NCBI GenBank assembly: GCA_017540815.1 | Contig: JAFYAI010000031.1 | Coordinates: 1 to 59,857, forward strand | DNA length: 59,857 nucleotides | Origin: Spirochaetales bacterium | GTDB lineage: Bacteria > Spirochaetota > GWE2-31-10 > MWDO01 | Direction of reading: 5' to 3' | Part shown: piece after piece, positions 31,835 through 41,978 of the stretch | Numbering within the stretch: position 1 is the stretch's first letter | Layout: the number at the start of each line of letters is the position of its first letter | The notes under the pieces: model-generated | Databases searched by the model: none | What the model was told of the DNA's origin: nothing | What the model saw: only the letters and a program-made list of their open reading frames with translations | Made by a program: the position numbers and the translations under genes

Positions 31835-33202
31835 TTACACTTCTGTCGGATAGTCTCCGTCGAAACATGCGTAGCAGTATTCATTAGGCTTAGCCAAGCA
31901 TGCTTTAAGATCCTCAAGTGCGAGGAAGTTCACCGTGTCTGCCCCGATAAACTCCGCTATCTCAGCAGGAGTTTTCTTCGTAGAGATAAGTTCCTCCAGA
32001 GTGCCTGTATCTACTCCGTAGAAGCAGCAGTGATGTATCTCAGGACTGGAGAGGAACAGATGGACTTCTTTAGCACCGGCATCGCGGAGCATCTTGATGA
32101 TCTGCATGGATGTCGTTCCCCGGACAAGAGAGTCGTCAACGACGGCAACCGACTTGCCGTTAATGATCGCTTTAACAGGATTGAGCTTGATGCGGACAGC
32201 CTCCATTCGGAGTTCCTGCTTCGGCTTGATAAATGTTCGTCCTGTATAGTGATTTCGGATAAGTCCCATCTCGAACGGTATTTTTGCTTCGTTAGCGAAA
32301 CCGATCGCTGCAGAGTTACCTGAGTCAGGCACGGAGATAACAATATCCGGCTTAACTTTCATTCTGCGGGCAAGCATTGCACCCATTCTGGCACGAGCCT
32401 GCTGAACCGACTCACCGAATACAACCGAGTCCGGTCTTGCAAAGTAAACAAGCTCAAATACACACTGAGCAACCCGGCCTTTGTCTGCAAAACGCTGTTT
32501 CTTCACGATCTTGCCACGCTTACAGAATACAACTTCGCCCGGCTCAATGTCTATCCAATTGGTTGCTTTGAGCAGGTCAAATGCGTTAGTCTCTGATGAG
32601 AACACTATACCGCCAGGTATCTGTGCATACGACAACGGATGGAAGCCATTCGGATCGCGGAATGCAACAATCTCATCATCATGAAGGATCACCATTGAGT
32701 AAGCACCTCTGATCTTGGCAAGAGAATCAACCAACGCTGTATCGAAGTCTTCTCCCTGGATACGGCTCATCATGTGGACAAGTATCTCCGCATCGGAAGT
32801 TGTCTGGAAGATTGAGCCTGACTTAATCAGATCTGTCTTGATCTTGTTTGCCAGCGGAATGTTGCCGTTGTGAGCGATAGCCATCTCGCCTTTATTACAA
32901 TGGAAGAAAAGCGGCTGAGCACTCTTAATGCCGGAGTTGCCGCCTGCAGGATAGAGAACATGACCGATACCTGCACAGCTCTGATCGCCTAAAGGCAGTT
33001 TCTCGAAGAATTCACCGGACACAAGTCCTTCGCATTTGAGAGTCTTGATAGCATTATCCTTGTAATAGGCAATACCGCAAGTCTCCTGTCCACGATGCTG
33101 CAAAGCGAATAGACCAAGATACAGGTTCTTAATAATATCCTGAGAATCGCTTTCCATAGAAATACCAAACACACCACATTCTTCATGTAAGTCATCAAAC
33201 AT
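31835..33202 (-). CDS. purF: Amidophosphoribosyltransferase PurF
   Basis: This 455-residue glutamine amidotransferase makes phosphoribosylamine, the first step of purine synthesis. The ATG at 33202 is chosen because the protein then starts MFDDLHEECGVFG, a short propeptide before the catalytic Cys, with GAGG before it. It has LQHRGQETCGIA, AHNGNIPLAN, the PRPP loop VVDDSLVRGTTS, and cysteines in QCVFELVYFARPDS, HHCC and the final YCYAC, matching the Fe-S-containing Bacillus-type enzyme. No other pur gene lies nearby. Confidence 0.93.
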   Translation of the reverse strand: MFDDLHEECGVFGISMESDSQDIIKNLYLGLFALQHRGQETCGIAYYKDNAIKTLKCEGLVSGEFFEKLPLGDQSCAGIGHVLYPAGGNSGIKSAQPLFFHCNKGEMAIAHNGNIPLANKIKTDLIKSGSIFQTTSDAEILVHMMSRIQGEDFDTALVDSLAKIRGAYSMVILHDDEIVAFRDPNGFHPLSYAQIPGGIVFSSETNAFDLLKATNWIDIEPGEVVFCKRGKIVKKQRFADKGRVAQCVFELVYFARPDSVVFGESVQQARARMGAMLARRMKVKPDIVISVPDSGNSAAIGFANEAKIPFEMGLIRNHYTGRTFIKPKQELRMEAVRIKLNPVKAIINGKSVAVVDDSLVRGTTSMQIIKMLRDAGAKEVHLFLSSPEIHHCCFYGVDTGTLEELISTKKTPAEIAEFIGADTVNFLALEDLKACLAKPNEYCYACFDGDYPTEV

Positions 33203-33291
33203 AATGTTGCCTCGCGTCACCCTCATCAATGAGGAAAAAATTTACAAGTATATATTATCATTTTTTTGAAATTTTTTCAATAAAATTTTAT

Positions 33292-33321
33292 TTGAAAAAA
33301 CATAATTTTTTTTGTTATAAT
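33292..33321 (+). promoter_or_regulatory. Promoter of the large exported protein
   Basis: TTGAAA (33292-33297), 18-base spacer and TATAAT (33316-33321), 48 bases before the ATG. A minus-strand purF promoter (TTGAAA, 17 bases, TAATAT) overlaps the same AT-rich gap. Confidence 0.5.
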
Positions 33322-33368
33322 AAATTTAATGACGCTATTCTTCGATAATTGATTTGGAGAACTGTATA

Positions 33369-36300
33369 ATGAAACGAAGACTGTTTTTATTGATTTTTTT
33401 GACATTCTGCCTTAGAATGTGGTGTATAGACGGTGATGTATTCTCTGACAGCATTAACTATGTGCGGGAAGTCTCCGAGCCGGTTGTGTGGACTCCGGAG
33501 TCATCGGTGCTTTACGGCGAGGCACGGATCAGCCTGTTCACGGAATACGGCAAACTGTTCTATATCGTCAATGATACATTGGGCAATACCGAGCCTGCAG
33601 AGTATCGTGACGGCATCCTGCTCCGCGGTCAGCCTGGCAAAGTCACCGACTATAATATCACTGCACTTTTGGAGCGTAACGACGGCAGACTGGAGATATA
33701 CAGCCGGCAATACCGCATTGACAGAACAGACTCTCAGAAAATGCGCCGATTCGGCAGCAGCACTCCGTTTGACCGTCAGATTAAGTTCTCCAAAGACAGC
33801 GAAGGCCGAACTGTTATCGGTGTCAAATATCTGTTCGACAGCAATAAATTCGCAGCAGATATTCGCAATCGACATGTAGTATTCCCATTGGACTACCGGC
33901 AGCACTCAGCGAAGAGTTATGCTCACAACATCACTGTGCCCAAAGGCAAACATCCTGTATATATGTCACTGATCCGATATGAGACTATGACCGAGAACAA
34001 TGCTGTCATAGAATGTCTAACCGAACAGATGTCAGGCACTCGGCCGCCGCAGTTCGGATCGCTTCAGTGGGGACAGACATTCAGCGAGAATACAGCTATA
34101 CGCATTAAGCCTCACAGCAGCGAAGACAAGATATACTACTGGATGAGAGATTTCTCGGAGAATGATTTCATATTCGCACCGCCTGCCATAACAGAGACTA
34201 ACAGTTGGCTGCCTTACGACACTCCGATCAAACTCAACTCAGCATACCGCAGCGGAACTATCGGGCTTGCCGCATTCTCAGTCGGACCGAGCGGCACGGC
34301 TTCGGAAGTAACAGGACCGTTCTATCTGAAAGTCACCAATGATACTGTTGATACGCAGCAGCTGTTCAAAGCAGACGATCATGACTACGCAAGGCAGATA
34401 ATGCTTAACGGTCACATTATGCAGGACTATGCGATACTGTTTGATAAGGTGCTGTTGGAGTTCAAAGATTTCCCGAAGGACGAGAGGTTTTACTTCAGTT
34501 TCAGCGACCGTGATACGATCGGTAAGTCAGGCTACATTCCATGCGACGGTCAGTATATCTTCGAGAACAAAGGCAGACAGCCGCTGGAGCTTATGCTCTA
34601 TAATGAGTCGGGCTCGCAGATGTCGCGGATAGTCGTCGTCAGTCAGGATATGGCTATGCCAACTCCGAGGGATTTCACAGGCACACAGACGCATCTGTCT
34701 GCTTCGGAGAATGTGGTATTCTATCTGCCGAAAGAACAAGTCAGATATGCCGCCAGTCTCAATGATGACAGACCTCTTAATGTTACGGAGAACTCTCCGA
34801 TATTCCGAGGAATATTCAAGGCAGATGAGACGGAAGGGCAGACCAATACTTACAGGATAAGATTTGCGTCGTTTGACTCCGACGGACAGAGAACTGCACT
34901 CAGTGATCTGTACACTATCACTGTCGATAAGCGTCAGCCGGCACAGTCCGTCGTATGCAGCGGTGCAGATCTCGGTATATATCACAACGAGCCTGTCACG
35001 ATGACTCTGCTGCCTAATGCCACCGGCAGTGCTGACACGATCTATTACAGAATGTCACAAGAAAAAGACTGGCAGTTATACAGTGATCCGATTACGATTA
35101 CTCCGCCCGATACAGGTGTGTACAGTGTGAGCATATTCGCTAAAGCAGTCTCACCGGCAGGCATAGAGACTGTCAACTCTGTGCCGTTCGTCATTCACTT
35201 CGACAGACGAGCACTATATGTGGACAACACACTTGCTCAATGCGGCAACGGCACGCAGAAGTCGCCGTATAATACGCTGGATGCAGCATTCGGCACTGCG
35301 AAGATCAAGAATATGCGTATCATCAATGTTATGAATGAAAGCAGCGACTGTTTCGTGCCGTATCGGATCGACTCTGATATTATCATACAGCCGTCGCATG
35401 CCGACTCGGTGATTACTCTTAATCTCAAAAACAAAGCTATCGGTCGCAAAAATCTGATATGGTTCAATACTGCCAATAAGAAACTGTTTGAGATGAGGAA
35501 TATCCGCCTTATCATCGACGGCTGCCGACAGATATTCGCCGCTGACAATGCCAAGATTAAGCTATACAATAGTGAGATTATATACAACGGGAATGAAACA
35601 TTCTGTCTCGCCAATGCCAAGCAAAGTATGATCGGTATAAGCGGTCTCAAACTCGACGCATTCAATCTGGAGCAGGACTATAACGGCATTATCGCCGAGA
35701 AGTCACAGCTGCTCGTCGCAGGACTGCAGACGACAGTCACCGGTCAGAATATGACTCTGTTCACATTGAAAGACTCTAAGAATGTGATGATAGCCGACTC
35801 CGAGTTTAACATCTCATCAGACGGAGATCTCACATTCATCAATGCTGTCAAGTCCGACTTCACTCTGACCGGCACAATTGTGACTGCCGTAGGTAAACTG
35901 CACACTTCATCACTTTTCGATGTCAAGTCGGCAGATATTGGCATCAGTCACAGTCATTTCTCAGTCAGCGGCACAGGAACATTCCGCTCAACTGTTATGA
36001 ATGCCGACAAATCGACAGTCACCGTTGAGTCAAGCAGTTTTGCTCTTGACAACGCCAACAATGCTGTTGGATTCGACCAGCGAAGCAGCGATCTGACATT
36101 TGGTCAGAGTCTGCTCGATATTCGCGGATGCCGTGAGTATGCTTACCCGTTCCGTTCGCAAAACTGTGCATTAACACTCTCATCATCCGTTGTCCGCACA
36201 CGCGGCTGCGACAGCAGTGTCACATTCAGCCTGACCAACTCGCCTTTCACCGGCATTAACAATTCGATATTCAGCAGCGGCAGTCCGACTTCGGCTTATA

Positions 36301-36725
36301 TCTTCTGGATAACGAATAAAGCGGATATAACGAGCATCAACAGTTTCTACAACTGCATTAATGAGTCTGAGACTACTTTTGTATATCTTAACGGCACTCA
36401 ATCCGCCGAGATTCGCCCGATACTTACTGCGAATGTGATCAGTGAGAATGTTACACTTATGCAGAGATTTGACGGACGAAGCACGGAAACATTCAATGAG
36501 ACATTCAATGACGGCAATATCTTCTACGGGTTTGAGTCGGACTTTGATCTGACCAGCGAAGATGAGTTCTTCGTGCCGGCACGAGACTCCGTTCTGCTGC
36601 AGGCAGGCATAGACAGTGCATACTCGCCGCTGCCGCTGCCGGAGACAGATTACTATGGAAGGATCCGCAATCATCACCGTTCCGGCATCGATATAGGTGC
36701 AGTGCAGAGATCGGGATATTTTTAA
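33369..36725 (+). CDS. Large exported protein with beta-helix domain
   Basis: The ATG at 33369 (GGAG upstream) gives 1118 residues with a signal peptide (MKRRLFLLIFLTFCLRMWC). The first 600 residues are beta-rich with chitobiase-C-terminal-like modules (VTMTLLPNATGSADTIYYRM, VSIFAKAVSPAGIE). After ALYVDNTLAQCGNGTQKSPY the rest (about 620-1090) looks like a right-handed parallel beta-helix with repeated short strands and Ser/Asn/Asp turns. No lipobox or autotransporter end is seen. It probably acts at the surface or in the periplasm; ligand unknown. Confidence 0.7.
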   Translation: MKRRLFLLIFLTFCLRMWCIDGDVFSDSINYVREVSEPVVWTPESSVLYGEARISLFTEYGKLFYIVNDTLGNTEPAEYRDGILLRGQPGKVTDYNITALLERNDGRLEIYSRQYRIDRTDSQKMRRFGSSTPFDRQIKFSKDSEGRTVIGVKYLFDSNKFAADIRNRHVVFPLDYRQHSAKSYAHNITVPKGKHPVYMSLIRYETMTENNAVIECLTEQMSGTRPPQFGSLQWGQTFSENTAIRIKPHSSEDKIYYWMRDFSENDFIFAPPAITETNSWLPYDTPIKLNSAYRSGTIGLAAFSVGPSGTASEVTGPFYLKVTNDTVDTQQLFKADDHDYARQIMLNGHIMQDYAILFDKVLLEFKDFPKDERFYFSFSDRDTIGKSGYIPCDGQYIFENKGRQPLELMLYNESGSQMSRIVVVSQDMAMPTPRDFTGTQTHLSASENVVFYLPKEQVRYAASLNDDRPLNVTENSPIFRGIFKADETEGQTNTYRIRFASFDSDGQRTALSDLYTITVDKRQPAQSVVCSGADLGIYHNEPVTMTLLPNATGSADTIYYRMSQEKDWQLYSDPITITPPDTGVYSVSIFAKAVSPAGIETVNSVPFVIHFDRRALYVDNTLAQCGNGTQKSPYNTLDAAFGTAKIKNMRIINVMNESSDCFVPYRIDSDIIIQPSHADSVITLNLKNKAIGRKNLIWFNTANKKLFEMRNIRLIIDGCRQIFAADNAKIKLYNSEIIYNGNETFCLANAKQSMIGISGLKLDAFNLEQDYNGIIAEKSQLLVAGLQTTVTGQNMTLFTLKDSKNVMIADSEFNISSDGDLTFINAVKSDFTLTGTIVTAVGKLHTSSLFDVKSADIGISHSHFSVSGTGTFRSTVMNADKSTVTVESSSFALDNANNAVGFDQRSSDLTFGQSLLDIRGCREYAYPFRSQNCALTLSSSVVRTRGCDSSVTFSLTNSPFTGINNSIFSSGSPTSAYIFWITNKADITSINSFYNCINESETTFVYLNGTQSAEIRPILTANVISENVTLMQRFDGRSTETFNETFNDGNIFYGFESDFDLTSEDEFFVPARDSVLLQAGIDSAYSPLPLPETDYYGRIRNHHRSGIDIGAVQRSGYF

Positions 36726-36750
36726 ACAATACACAATGCAGACTGTGCAA

Positions 36751-36875
36751 AATATGTCACCCTAAACTCCTACCGCCAAGGATGGCGGTGTGCAGTCGCC
36801 GCAAGGACGCATAGGCGACGCTGATTCAGGGTCTCTAACGCAAAGATTCCGAATCAAGTTCGGGATGACGATGCT
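36751..36875. repeat. Dispersed palindromic repeat copy
   Basis: GTCACCCT and AGGGTCTC enclose nested hairpins ACCGCCA-AGGA-TGGCGGT and GTCGCC/GGCGAC, then ATTCCGAATCAAGTTCGGGA. The last part repeats the inverted repeat at 5821-5840, and the outer part resembles the one at 5891-5918. It fills the gap before the efflux genes and contains no gene. Confidence 0.6.
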
Positions 36876-36940
36876 CCCCCCACAGTCTGAATGAATAATT
36901 AAGGACAAAAAATCGATAAAAATTCTTAAGGATATAAAAC

Positions 36941-37849
36941 ATGAACATTAAGAAAACAGGTTATTTATTCTGTATTATCAGTCTGGCATGTATCATGATG
37001 CTCACATCATGTACAGACGACAACGAAGAAAAAGCTGCAGAACAGAACTATACTGTCGCAGTCAAGACAGCTGCGGTGACTGCTCAAACGCTGCAGCCGT
37101 ATATCGAACTCAACGGCAATATCGAAGCCAAAAACTCCGTCAGTGTATATCCGAATATTGCCGGCAAGATCGCAGGAACAAGAGTCAACCTCGGTTCGTA
37201 TGTAAAAAAAGGCGAGGTCATCCTTTATGTAGATCCGTCTACTCCCGGAGTAAGTTATTCTCTCAGTCAGATTACAGCTCCGATTAGCGGCAGTATCGTA
37301 TCTATCCCGCCGCAATACGGTGTCAAGGTCACTACCGATACGCCGGTTATCACTATCGGAGACTTGTCACAGCTTGAAGTTAAGACTTATATTCCTGAGA
37401 AATACTTCGGCACACTCCAAGTCGGACTAACCGCCGAGGTTCGGGTCGAAGCTTACTCCAATGTGACTTTTGGTGCGACAGTTAAGAGCATCTCTCCTGT
37501 CGTCGATCCAAACAGCAGAACTGTCGAGACGATCCTTCAATTCGATCAAAAAGACAACCGCATTACTGCCGGGATGTTTTCCAAAGTTAAACTTTATTTT
37601 ACTTCATATAAGGATGTTATTGCCGTTGCCGAGAATGCTGTCACAGTGCGTAAGGATCAACTGATCGTATTTACCATCGAAGACGGCAAGGCAAAGAGTC
37701 TGCCGATAGAGAAAGGCATTACTGTTGACGGCATGGTCCAGATTGTCAGCGGTCTTAATGTCGGCGATGTCATTATAACGGAAGGTATCAATGCCGTCCT
37801 TGACGGAACTGAAGTAACCGTTATCGATGAGCAGCATTCTGACTCATAA
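36941..37849 (+). CDS. RND efflux periplasmic adaptor lipoprotein
   Basis: This 302-residue membrane-fusion protein has a lipobox MLTSC (Cys near 25), a split lipoyl domain (VYPNIAGKIAGTRVNLGSYV, then ITAPISGSIVS), a beta-barrel domain and a membrane-proximal domain (GLNVGDVIITEGINAVLDG). The alpha-helical hairpin is almost absent, so it is short for the family. It should link the inner-membrane pump to an outer-membrane exit. No outer-membrane factor gene is adjacent. It lies nine bases upstream of the pump gene. Confidence 0.9.
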   Translation: MNIKKTGYLFCIISLACIMMLTSCTDDNEEKAAEQNYTVAVKTAAVTAQTLQPYIELNGNIEAKNSVSVYPNIAGKIAGTRVNLGSYVKKGEVILYVDPSTPGVSYSLSQITAPISGSIVSIPPQYGVKVTTDTPVITIGDLSQLEVKTYIPEKYFGTLQVGLTAEVRVEAYSNVTFGATVKSISPVVDPNSRTVETILQFDQKDNRITAGMFSKVKLYFTSYKDVIAVAENAVTVRKDQLIVFTIEDGKAKSLPIEKGITVDGMVQIVSGLNVGDVIITEGINAVLDGTEVTVIDEQHSDS

Positions 37850-37858
37850 GGGTGGACT

Positions 37859-40800
37859 ATGAATATCTCAAAACATACTTTATCTAATCCTGTTCTTGTC
37901 ATTATCGTTTTTGCACTGCTGGGCATTATGGGACTCTTTTCATTCGACCAGCTTGAAGCCAATCTCTATCCGGAATTAAACTGGCCGGAATTGATGATTA
38001 CTGCGACTTATGAGAATGCCGGCCCCCAATCTGTTGAGTCAGCTGTAACCAAAGTTATAGAGGACGGTCTTATCAGTGTCAGCAATCTCAAAAAACTCAC
38101 ATCCGTGTCGTCGGACGGACTTTGTTCTATATATATGGAATTCACTTATGGCACTAACCTTGATGTTGCAACCAACGAAGTCCGTGATGCACTTGATTCG
38201 GTGAGGGATTTGCTGCCGAAGTCAGTAAAGTCTCCGTCAATTATGAAATTTACCAATAATACTGAACCGATTATGAAGATCGCCGTCCGGGGCAGCCGTT
38301 CTTCCGAAGAACTGCGCTACATAGCGGATAATGAGATTAAGAATATCCTGACTCAGGCAGGAGGTGTAGGACGAGCCTCGGTCAATGGCGGACGCAGGCA
38401 GATTGTTCGGGTAGAATTATCTCAAAACAGACTTGAAGCATTCGGGCTGACAGTCCCGGAAGTGTCTGAGAAACTCGCATTGGAGAATCTCGATCTCGGC
38501 GGCGGTAAAATCCGCGAGGGTTACAGAAATTTCGTTGTCCGAACAACCGGAGAGTACACATCGATAAAAGAGATCAATGATACAGTCCTTGCAACTGTAA
38601 ATGGTTATAATGTCAAACTCTCCGATGTCGGTACGGCATTTATGGGATATAACGACAAAACTGAGAGTGTATATATCAATGGCATGCCCGGTATATATGT
38701 GTCTATAACTAAGCAGTCCGGCACAAATACCGTCAAAGTGGCCGATGCCGTTTATGACAAACTCGAAGAACTCAAACACTCATTGCCGACGGATATTTTC
38801 CTTGAGGTCATCTCTGATGACTCCACAATGATTCGTGATACGCTGCACACATTATTTGATACAGCCTGGCAGGGTATCCTCCTTGCCGTTATAATGCTCT
38901 TCCTTTTCCTGCGAAGTATCAAAAGTACATTTATTATCTCGATCTCGATACCGCTGTCGATCGTCATCACGGCACTGCTTATGCACCTAAGCGGCATCAG
39001 TCTTAACCTCATGACACTGGCAGGGCTTATTCTTGGAGTCGGCATGGTAGTCGATGCTTCGGTCGTTATGATTGATAATATATATAATTATCGCATCCGC
39101 GGGACACGGGCAAAGACCGCAGCCATCCTCGGAAGTCAGGAGATGATTACATCTGTTGTGTCCGGCAACCTGACGACGATTGTAGTTTTTCTGCCATTTC
39201 TATTGTATCTTAACGAATTGGAATGGGTAGGTCCGATTGCCAAAGATTTGATCTTTACTATTGCGATAGCGATAATATCGAGTTTGTTCGTGGCGATATT
39301 CCTTGTGCCTGTTTTGGCAGGACATTATTTGCCTCTCTCGGAATCAAAAGAACCGCCTATCAGGACTCACACATTCCGAGCGATATACAGATTTTTGGAA
39401 CGGTGGCAGGATCATATTGCCGACACATACAAATTTTTGTTAGAAGGAGCATTGAAGCACAGAATATTATCGATTATCGGGAGTATCCTCCTCTTAATCG
39501 GAGCATTGGCACTTGTGCCTAATCTTGGCATAGATCTGATGCCGGATATTGATAATGAGGCAGTCACTCTGGATGTAGAATTGCCTGTCGGGTCGTCGCT
39601 TGAGGCCACAGAGAATGTCCTGAGATACTTTGAGCAGGTTGTCTATAATGAGATAAAAGGCTACAAAACAGTAGTCATCTCTGCCGGTACTGATCCATTG
39701 GGTGAGGTTGCAGGTGAATACAAAGGCTCACTGTCGATTTATTTGCCGCCTTATGCCGAGCAGATTGATACATCTTCTGTTATTCAGAAAAAACTTACTG
39801 CTCATTTTGACAAATTTATCGGAACAAAGCTGACATTCGGTCTCAGTGAAATTGACGAGTTGGCAGGAAATGATATAGACATTGCCATTCGCAGTCAGGA
39901 TTTTGCTGCAGCAGCGGAGATCTCTCATAAACTGACTGATATTATGGAAGGACTCGGATGCTTAAGCAACATTTCGTCTGATCTCAAAGAAGGACTGCCC
40001 CAGGTAGAAGTGTGCATAGATCGGCAGCGTGCCGCCGAATTCGGTGTGAGCGTTGTGTCGGCTGCCACCGAAGTCAATAACAGTATTGCCGGAGTTACGG
40101 CGACAAAGTTCCGAACAAACGGCAATGAATATGATATAGTCCTTATGTACCGTGACAGTGATCGACAAAAGGTCCTTAACCTTGACTCGATTATGGTCGA
40201 GGGCAAGGACGGACTTGTCAGTCTGTCAAATTTTGCAGAGATCAAAAAGAGTTACGGTCCGGCGGAGATCAACAGACAGAACAGAACGAGGACAATCCAT
40301 ATAACAGCCAATATTGACGAAAAGGCCGGTGATACATCAGCTCCTCAGGTCGAAGCAAAGATCAAGAAAAAAATGAGTGAGAATGTAATTGTGCCGCCGC
40401 AAGTCACCGTATCTTATGAAGGTTCGTGGCAGACTATGCAAAAGCAGGGAATGGCATTTTTGCAGATTATTATCCTTGCAATGATCCTTGTATTCGGTGT
40501 AATGGCCGGAACTTATGGTAGTTTTACTGCACCTTTCATCAATATGATGACAATCCCGTTTATGTTTATCGGGGTTATTATTGCATATATACTAAACGGT
40601 CAGCAAGTGTCGATAATGACGATGATAGGTCTTATAATGCTTGTCGGCATCGTCGTGAATAACGGTATTATCCTTGTAGACTATACAAACCTACTTGTCA
40701 ATCGTGGGCTGCCGATTAAAGAGGCTTGCCTTGAAGCAGGTATAAGCCGACTGAGACCTGTGCTTATGACGACACTGTCCACCGTTCTCGGTATGCTGCC

Positions 40801-41296
40801 AATGAGTTTTACCACGAGCGGAAGTGCGGCGATCGTCCAGCCGATCGGTCTGGGTGTTTTGGGCGGACTTATATCAAGCACATTTGTTACTCTTATCCTT
40901 ATACCGGTGCTTTATTCTCTTATGATGAAACCACGCCGTGAAACTGTCAGTACTATTGAAGTTATCGATGATAAGAATATCTCTTCCGCTCTTAATATGT
41001 ATAACAATGTCAAGGCCGGGTATCGCTGTGAGATCATAGCCAACCAATCGGTACAGGCAGACATTACGGAATTGCTTGAACAGCACATCGACGGCATACA
41101 GTATTCCGTAATCGAACAGACATTCGGACGAGGCAAACGCAGCCGTAAACTCGGCTCGTCAGTCTGGCCGGAGATGAACTTCATACTTACAACATATATT
41201 GATGAAGCCACCCTGCCGACAGTGCAGAATGTCATATCCGCTATACAGGCTAAATTCCCGAATGAAGGCATTCAGCTGTTTGCAGCGAAAGTGTAA
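37859..41296 (+). CDS. RND efflux pump with C-terminal PII-like domain
   Basis: The 1145-residue AcrB/MdtB-type pump has the N-terminal segment NPVLVIIVFALLGIMGL, two periplasmic loops, and the acidic proton-relay pair in GVGMVVDASVVMIDN near residue 400. The second half contains MIGLIMLVGIVVNNGIILVDY. After the last membrane segment about 105 extra residues (1040-1145) form a soluble tail with GRGKRSRKLGSSVWPEMNF, flanked by helix-strand blocks. This matches PII-like proteins that occur near efflux pumps. Exported substrates are unknown. A 22-bp terminator follows. Confidence 0.92.
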   Translation: MNISKHTLSNPVLVIIVFALLGIMGLFSFDQLEANLYPELNWPELMITATYENAGPQSVESAVTKVIEDGLISVSNLKKLTSVSSDGLCSIYMEFTYGTNLDVATNEVRDALDSVRDLLPKSVKSPSIMKFTNNTEPIMKIAVRGSRSSEELRYIADNEIKNILTQAGGVGRASVNGGRRQIVRVELSQNRLEAFGLTVPEVSEKLALENLDLGGGKIREGYRNFVVRTTGEYTSIKEINDTVLATVNGYNVKLSDVGTAFMGYNDKTESVYINGMPGIYVSITKQSGTNTVKVADAVYDKLEELKHSLPTDIFLEVISDDSTMIRDTLHTLFDTAWQGILLAVIMLFLFLRSIKSTFIISISIPLSIVITALLMHLSGISLNLMTLAGLILGVGMVVDASVVMIDNIYNYRIRGTRAKTAAILGSQEMITSVVSGNLTTIVVFLPFLLYLNELEWVGPIAKDLIFTIAIAIISSLFVAIFLVPVLAGHYLPLSESKEPPIRTHTFRAIYRFLERWQDHIADTYKFLLEGALKHRILSIIGSILLLIGALALVPNLGIDLMPDIDNEAVTLDVELPVGSSLEATENVLRYFEQVVYNEIKGYKTVVISAGTDPLGEVAGEYKGSLSIYLPPYAEQIDTSSVIQKKLTAHFDKFIGTKLTFGLSEIDELAGNDIDIAIRSQDFAAAAEISHKLTDIMEGLGCLSNISSDLKEGLPQVEVCIDRQRAAEFGVSVVSAATEVNNSIAGVTATKFRTNGNEYDIVLMYRDSDRQKVLNLDSIMVEGKDGLVSLSNFAEIKKSYGPAEINRQNRTRTIHITANIDEKAGDTSAPQVEAKIKKKMSENVIVPPQVTVSYEGSWQTMQKQGMAFLQIIILAMILVFGVMAGTYGSFTAPFINMMTIPFMFIGVIIAYILNGQQVSIMTMIGLIMLVGIVVNNGIILVDYTNLLVNRGLPIKEACLEAGISRLRPVLMTTLSTVLGMLPMSFTTSGSAAIVQPIGLGVLGGLISSTFVTLILIPVLYSLMMKPRRETVSTIEVIDDKNISSALNMYNNVKAGYRCEIIANQSVQADITELLEQHIDGIQYSVIEQTFGRGKRSRKLGSSVWPEMNFILTTYIDEATLPTVQNVISAIQAKFPNEGIQLFAAKV

Positions 41297-41300
41297 AGCA

Positions 41301-41348
41301 TAACAAAAAATCCTAAAAAATCTGTTGATTTTTTAGGATTTTTTGTTA
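41301..41348 (+). terminator. Terminator after RND pump, overlapping the next promoter
   Basis: TAACAAAAAATCCTAAAAAA plus TC, loop TGTT and the complement make a 22-bp perfect stem with a T6 region. Confidence 0.88.
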
Positions 41349-41352
41349 TAAT
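41325..41352 (+). promoter_or_regulatory. Promoter of phd-parE inside the terminator
   Basis: TTGATT (41325-41330) in the loop and 3' arm of the terminator, 16-base spacer, TATAAT (41347-41352), then AAGGAG before the antitoxin ATG. Confidence 0.55.
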
Positions 41353-41370
41353 TATGATAAGGAGTAACTT

Positions 41371-41634
41371 ATGCCAATGATACGACCTGTAACAGACATT
41401 CAGTCTGATTGGACAGCAATATCCGAAGCAGTTCATATAGGACGAGAACCTGTATTCTTGACTAATAACGGACGCGGCGATATTGTTGTGATGAGCATGG
41501 AAGTCTATCAGGAAAAATTCTTTTGGGATGATGTCCGCGAAAAAATCGCAGAAGCCCGTGCCGAAATCGCAGCCGGAGATAAAGGAATGGATGCAAAAAA
41601 ATTCTTAAAAGGATTATTGTCTGATTATGAATAA
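41371..41634 (+). CDS. Phd/YefM-family antitoxin
   Basis: The 87-residue protein starts PMIRPVTDIQSDWTAISEAV and has GRGDIVVMSMEVYQEKFF, the Phd fold, then an acidic helical tail. It should neutralise the ParE toxin that overlaps it by eight bases and repress the shared promoter. Confidence 0.85.
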   Translation: MPMIRPVTDIQSDWTAISEAVHIGREPVFLTNNGRGDIVVMSMEVYQEKFFWDDVREKIAEARAEIAAGDKGMDAKKFLKGLLSDYE

Positions 41635-41950
41635 GAGATATTCCGTAAACATTTTTGAGTCTGCCCAACAGGATGTATTGGATATACAAGACTATTGGGA
41701 AAATGTTTTATTTCACTCTGCAGAACAATTCATACGAAAATTCTATGATGAAGTAGATAAACTTGAGTTTTTCCCATTCACACATCCTATTTGTCAGATT
41801 CCGCCGCTAAAAGAGCAAGGCTACCGCAGTTTCACGGTTGATAACTATTATGTATTCTATATTGTAGAAAGCGAAGAAGTCCAAATCCACCGTGTCCTCT
41901 ATGCCGGCAGAGAAATCTCAAGGCAATTTACAGATAATGATAATAATTAG
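41627..41950 (+). CDS. RelE/ParE-family toxin
   Basis: The 107-residue protein has the ParE pattern: YSVNIFESAQQDVLDIQDYW, then FPFTHPICQIPPLKEQGYRS, DNYYVFYIV and VLYAGREIS. ParE toxins poison gyrase; some relatives cut mRNA. The gene is full length, so with its overlapping antitoxin this is the only intact RelE-fold module in the window. Confidence 0.87.
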   Translation: MNKRYSVNIFESAQQDVLDIQDYWENVLFHSAEQFIRKFYDEVDKLEFFPFTHPICQIPPLKEQGYRSFTVDNYYVFYIVESEEVQIHRVLYAGREISRQFTDNDNN

Positions 41951-41978
41951 GAATAAATCAGCACTTCAAAAAAATATC

